Origin: CBDBLK01 sp965243145
Lineage (GTDB): Bacteria; Bdellovibrionota; Bacteriovoracia; Bacteriovoracales; Bacteriovoracaceae
DNA length: 64,000 nucleotides
Direction: 5' to 3'
Assembly: GCA_965243145.1 (NCBI GenBank)
Contig: CBDEUB010000002.1
Span: 806,001-870,000, forward strand
Position numbers and translations under genes: made by a program. Below the pieces are notes generated by a model. It searched no databases and was not told the DNA's origin. It saw only the letters and a program-made list of their open reading frames with translations. Positions 61,642-64,000 of this stretch are shown here, piece after piece; the first letter of the stretch is position 1; each line of letters opens with the position of its first letter.

Positions 61642-61671
61642 CTACTGTATCCGAAAAAGTTGCCGAGACGG
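61642..61671 (+). repeat. 30-bp direct repeat, right copy, at the LRR gene 3' end
   Basis: Identical to 60877-60906. Here it encodes, antisense, the C-terminal residues (PSRQLFRIQ) and stop codon of the convergent LRR gene. Confidence 0.92.
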
Positions 61672-62634
61672 CCTAGCGATTTCCAAGAGATAGCGCATGG
61701 CCCGGAGGCACACACTATCAGCATTGTAAGTGATGTCGAATTTCTTATCCCTCTTCCTCAACCACCGTGGAATACTAAAAAAGGGATTCTCGGAGAGAGA
61801 AATATACTGCAAACGAATCTTGTCTTGAGAGACAGTTTTGGGAAGGCGGTTGATTTGATTATTGCTGAGGTCGAGCCACTCCCCTTCTCTATAGAGCAAT
61901 TCCTCGGGAAAAATCTTAATTTGGTTGTCGGAGAGGTCGAGGTCTTTCAATTGGGCCAGCTTTTCCAGGCCAGGGACTTCATCCAAATAGTTAAAACTGA
62001 GGTCGAGTTTTTTTAATGTAGAAAATCTTTCTAACTGCAAATACTCAATACTAAACAATTTGGTATTGGCCAAAGAAAGTGATCTCAATTGGGGAAGTTC
62101 ATCAAGGGAAAGTTCGCGCATCAGAGCATTATTGCTGGCATCGAGAAGTTGCAAATGGGGAAATCCCCGCAGAGTGAGAGAAGAGAGGGAATTATCATGT
62201 ATGTGAAGTTCGCGCAAACTATAGTGTGATTCGTTGAGCACCAAATCGGTGATCTCGCCCAAAAAGTTGCGACTCAAATCAAGTTCTCTTATGTTACAAA
62301 TGTCATAAAACATCTTTTCGGGAAGACTGCGCAATTCATTACCGCTCAAATCGAGAACTTCGAGGGAGAAAAGACCGCCAAAATCTGTTTTGTGCAAACG
62401 CCTTATACCTTCTTCGGAGAGGTCGAGTTCCTTAATTTTATTCAAGTCGTCCAAGTTGATTTTTTCGCAAGGGATGCCCAACTGGGCGACGATGGCATCC
62501 CGCACTTGGGGCGTTCTCTCGCAGACGGAGGTAAAGAGGGGGTACAGTGGCCCCTTTTGATCCGTCTCTGCTGGCAAGATGCTGGAAAACCACGGGAGAA
62601 GCAAAAAAAGGGCAAGTATTTGGCGAAACTTCAT
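61642..62634 (-). CDS. Secreted leucine-rich-repeat protein, copy 2
   Basis: A 330-residue paralogue of the protein at 59334: signal peptide (LALFLLLPWFSSILPA), Cys-containing cap (SVCERTPQVRDAIVAQ, IPCEKINLDD) and about ten LRR units such as LEVLDLSGNELRSLPEKMF and LKDLDLSDNQIKIFPEEL, ending with SENPFFSIPRWLRK. The stop lies at the edge of the 30-bp duplication next to the toxin-antitoxin pair. Likely surface-exposed. Confidence 0.83.
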   Translation of the reverse strand: MKFRQILALFLLLPWFSSILPAETDQKGPLYPLFTSVCERTPQVRDAIVAQLGIPCEKINLDDLNKIKELDLSEEGIRRLHKTDFGGLFSLEVLDLSGNELRSLPEKMFYDICNIRELDLSRNFLGEITDLVLNESHYSLRELHIHDNSLSSLTLRGFPHLQLLDASNNALMRELSLDELPQLRSLSLANTKLFSIEYLQLERFSTLKKLDLSFNYLDEVPGLEKLAQLKDLDLSDNQIKIFPEELLYREGEWLDLSNNQINRLPKTVSQDKIRLQYISLSENPFFSIPRWLRKRDKKFDITYNADSVCLRAMRYLLEIARPSRQLFRIQ

Positions 62635-62650
62635 TTAAGTATGACTCATC

Positions 62651-63538
62651 CTACTCCATAGAGGCCGGACAAACCGTCTCGGTGGCCAGGTACATGCCAA
62701 AAGGTGTGCCCAGCATAAAGGGAAAGATCGCGCCACCTGGCAAAAAACCCACTAGCTTCCTCAATTCAAAATTGGCAACGGAGACACTCACCACAGTCGC
62801 TATGGTTGATGCTATAGCGCTAAATCCGAAAAAAACACTTTTATGCTGTTCGGCCCATTTAAAGAGTTCGGCGTTTAGACACCATCCCGCAAACCCCATG
62901 CCCACATTGGCCAGGGTGAGGAAAGCGGCCTTGCCCACATCTCCAATGAACACGACAACTTTACCACTGGGCAAGGGGGCCATGCCCAACTGTATGTTTT
63001 CGGCATCCAGGTGGAGTCTGGCGTAGAGTTCATCTCTCTCGTCGCACTCCCTGAGGGCGTCGAGCTGGCCCATGGCCAATTCGGCCTCAGTGGCCAAAAC
63101 CTCACTGGGCCACTCGCCCACCCGGCAGCGGGGAACTCCCTTCTCGTCGAGCAAAACGGCGGTTTCCACTCGCAGGGTGGACTCTCCCCCCAGTGCTTCC
63201 AGGCCTTGGGGAGGCACATAAGCATTGGCGGAAGTAAACCCCATCAGGCCCGCCAAAACAAGCGAAATCAATTTTCGTAACTGCTCACACTTCAGGCCTG
63301 CTTGCCTCCGCATCCTGCTCCGGCACTGCCCATCGGGGCAGTCGTCGCTCGTCGCCTTCCTGGCGACTCCGTGTGAGTCAGCTTCACCGTCACTCCCTGC
63401 GGCGTACTCTTGGTACGCCTCAGTCGCTCCGTCTCGCTTCCCCCCAATCTGACCTAAATTGTGAGCACTTACCATGCTGTTATCACGATTTTTCGTTGGG
63501 GTATATAAATAAGTCGTTACCAATTTTTTGAAATCCAT
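62651..63538 (-). CDS. Exported protein family (copy 2) with an N-terminus derived from the palindromic element
   Basis: Up to 295 residues from ATG 63538 (GGGAGA site). Residues from about 90 onward match the protein at 18406: signal-peptide-like core LISLVLAGLMGFTSANA-YVP, then ETAVLLDEKGVPRCRVGEWPSE and ALRECDERDELYA, two hydrophobic regions, and a Cys-Pro near the end. The preceding residues (MVSAHNLGQIGGKRDG to AGLKCEQL) are encoded by the dispersed element, which removed or buried the native start. Either the long form is made or translation begins at a TTG (reading LISLVLAG) after the element; which is true cannot be told here. Confidence 0.68.
   Translation of the reverse strand: MDFKKLVTTYLYTPTKNRDNSMVSAHNLGQIGGKRDGATEAYQEYAAGSDGEADSHGVARKATSDDCPDGQCRSRMRRQAGLKCEQLRKLISLVLAGLMGFTSANAYVPPQGLEALGGESTLRVETAVLLDEKGVPRCRVGEWPSEVLATEAELAMGQLDALRECDERDELYARLHLDAENIQLGMAPLPSGKVVVFIGDVGKAAFLTLANVGMGFAGWCLNAELFKWAEQHKSVFFGFSAIASTIATVVSVSVANFELRKLVGFLPGGAIFPFMLGTPFGMYLATETVCPASME
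63277..63472. repeat. Dispersed palindromic element, long form with module order A-B, in frame
   Basis: 196 bp. Termini GTAACTGCTCACA / TGTGAGCACTTAC (12 of 13 paired). Internal hairpins GCGTAC-5-GTACGC, ACTGCCC-4-GGGCAGT and GTCGCC-5-GGCGAC. On the minus strand the whole element is an open frame fused to the exported-protein gene, in the same register as in speA. Confidence 0.92.
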
Positions 63539-63646
63539 CAAAATCTCCCATCTCTCAAAAAGGATCAAGTTCACTACGGCGCTTCTACCCTCCCTTGGCC
63601 AAGGTGTCAACAGCGATCTTTTTTGTAATGCTCAGAGCGTTAAAAA

Positions 63647-63979
63647 CTAGCGCATCATTTCTTGCAAAACTTTTTTCACCCTCTCCCTGGCGCGGTCGCC
63701 TATCTTGCACCCCGAACGCTCCAGTTCAAAGAGCGCCACCTGGGGGAATTTGCTGTAAATTTCGATGCGCTTGAGGGCATCCTTGCCGCTGGATTTGCCG
63801 CTTTCTATGCGGTGGATGGTCGCTGGGCCAAAGTCGAAAAGGCCCGCGAATTCCCTGATGGTAAGCCCTAAGGATTTGCGGAATTGAATCAACTCTTTTC
63901 CGCTAAATTGCCGGTTATAAACCGGCGCAAAAACAAACGACGATGGCCCCTTTTGGCCCAGGGTCGAGAGCAAAACCAT
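63647..63979 (-). CDS. HTH (XRE/MqsA-like) regulator, possibly partial at the right edge
   Basis: A 110-residue reading from ATG 63979, but the frame stays open to the window edge, so the protein may be longer. The HTH is FSGKELIQFRKSLGLT followed by IREFAGLFDFGPATIHRIESGK, the pattern of MqsA/HigA-type antitoxins. The C-terminal helix is SGCKIGDRARERVKKVLQ. A partner gene may lie beyond the window. Confidence 0.65.
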   Translation of the reverse strand: MVLLSTLGQKGPSSFVFAPVYNRQFSGKELIQFRKSLGLTIREFAGLFDFGPATIHRIESGKSSGKDALKRIEIYSKFPQVALFELERSGCKIGDRARERVKKVLQEMMR

Positions 63980-64000
63980 GGGGTCGCTCTCTTCGGGGGA

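Overview
The window looks like chromosomal DNA of a Gram-negative, didermic, aerobic bacterium, most plausibly a member of the Bdellovibrionota or a related deltaproteobacterial-type lineage. The evidence is inferential: an rnc-era-der cluster, a bactofilin/L,D-transpeptidase morphogenesis cluster, a gingipain-type protease, paired M16 peptidases, secreted LRR and ankyrin proteins, a cbb3-type oxidase and a K+-type membrane pyrophosphatase. There is no rRNA gene to settle it. I saw no tRNA, CRISPR array or IS transposase.

Layout. 1-4.5 kb: type III restriction-modification (Res runs off the left edge; Mod) plus a small unknown gene. 4.6-8.8 kb: a degenerate tyrosine recombinase and rnc-era-der. 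8.9-10.6 kb: an AT-rich two-gene cassette (AAA ATPase plus Toprim-like protein), a candidate defence system. 10.6-17.4 kb: mtaB, an ACP/ketosynthase pair, hppA, murJ. 17.4-20.5 kb: a HigBA-like toxin-antitoxin pair, a decayed antitoxin, an exported lineage-specific protein, a coiled-coil protein and a PD-(D/E)XK-like protein. 20.5-29.4 kb: rlmL, C25 peptidase, lipoprotein, a DUF4258/DUF2283 pair, tyrS, serC, argS. 29.4-36.2 kb: a candidate structured small RNA, a NYN nuclease, a DUF418 pseudogene, and a zinc-type ABC transporter operon divergent from a metal exporter. 36.2-43.8 kb: a SUMF1-type protein, M16 pair, bactofilin cluster, lipA-lipB. 44-54.8 kb: three AAA_14/DUF4143 ATPases, ankyrin protein, two exported proteins sharing an identical signal-peptide cassette, and speB-speA. 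55-59.3 kb: cytochrome c, ccoN, ccoO, a small membrane protein and an AmpG-like transporter. 59.3-64 kb: two secreted LRR paralogues flanking a ferredoxin and a second toxin-antitoxin pair, a second copy of the exported paralogue, and an HTH gene at the right edge.

The most striking observation is a family of about 130-200 bp palindromic elements (43.8, 49.7, 53.3 and 63.3 kb, with fragments at 39.95 and 60.4 kb). They have 12-13 bp terminal inverted repeats, internal hairpins whose arms covary between copies, and an optional 75-bp module found at two different positions. Copies inside genes (speA, the exported protein at 62.7-63.5 kb, and a fragment in the ferredoxin) are read through in one and the same reading frame, while one intergenic copy has stops in that frame. 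This resembles the coding-sequence-invading palindromic elements known from Rickettsia.

Other leads: a toxin-antitoxin cassette flanked by a 30-bp duplication that keeps both disrupted convergent genes intact; an 11-residue repeat in the SUMF1 protein whose two copies differ only at synonymous sites; apparently leaderless promoters in front of three accessory genes; and a marked excess of the tetranucleotide GGCC, even in AT-rich accessory genes.
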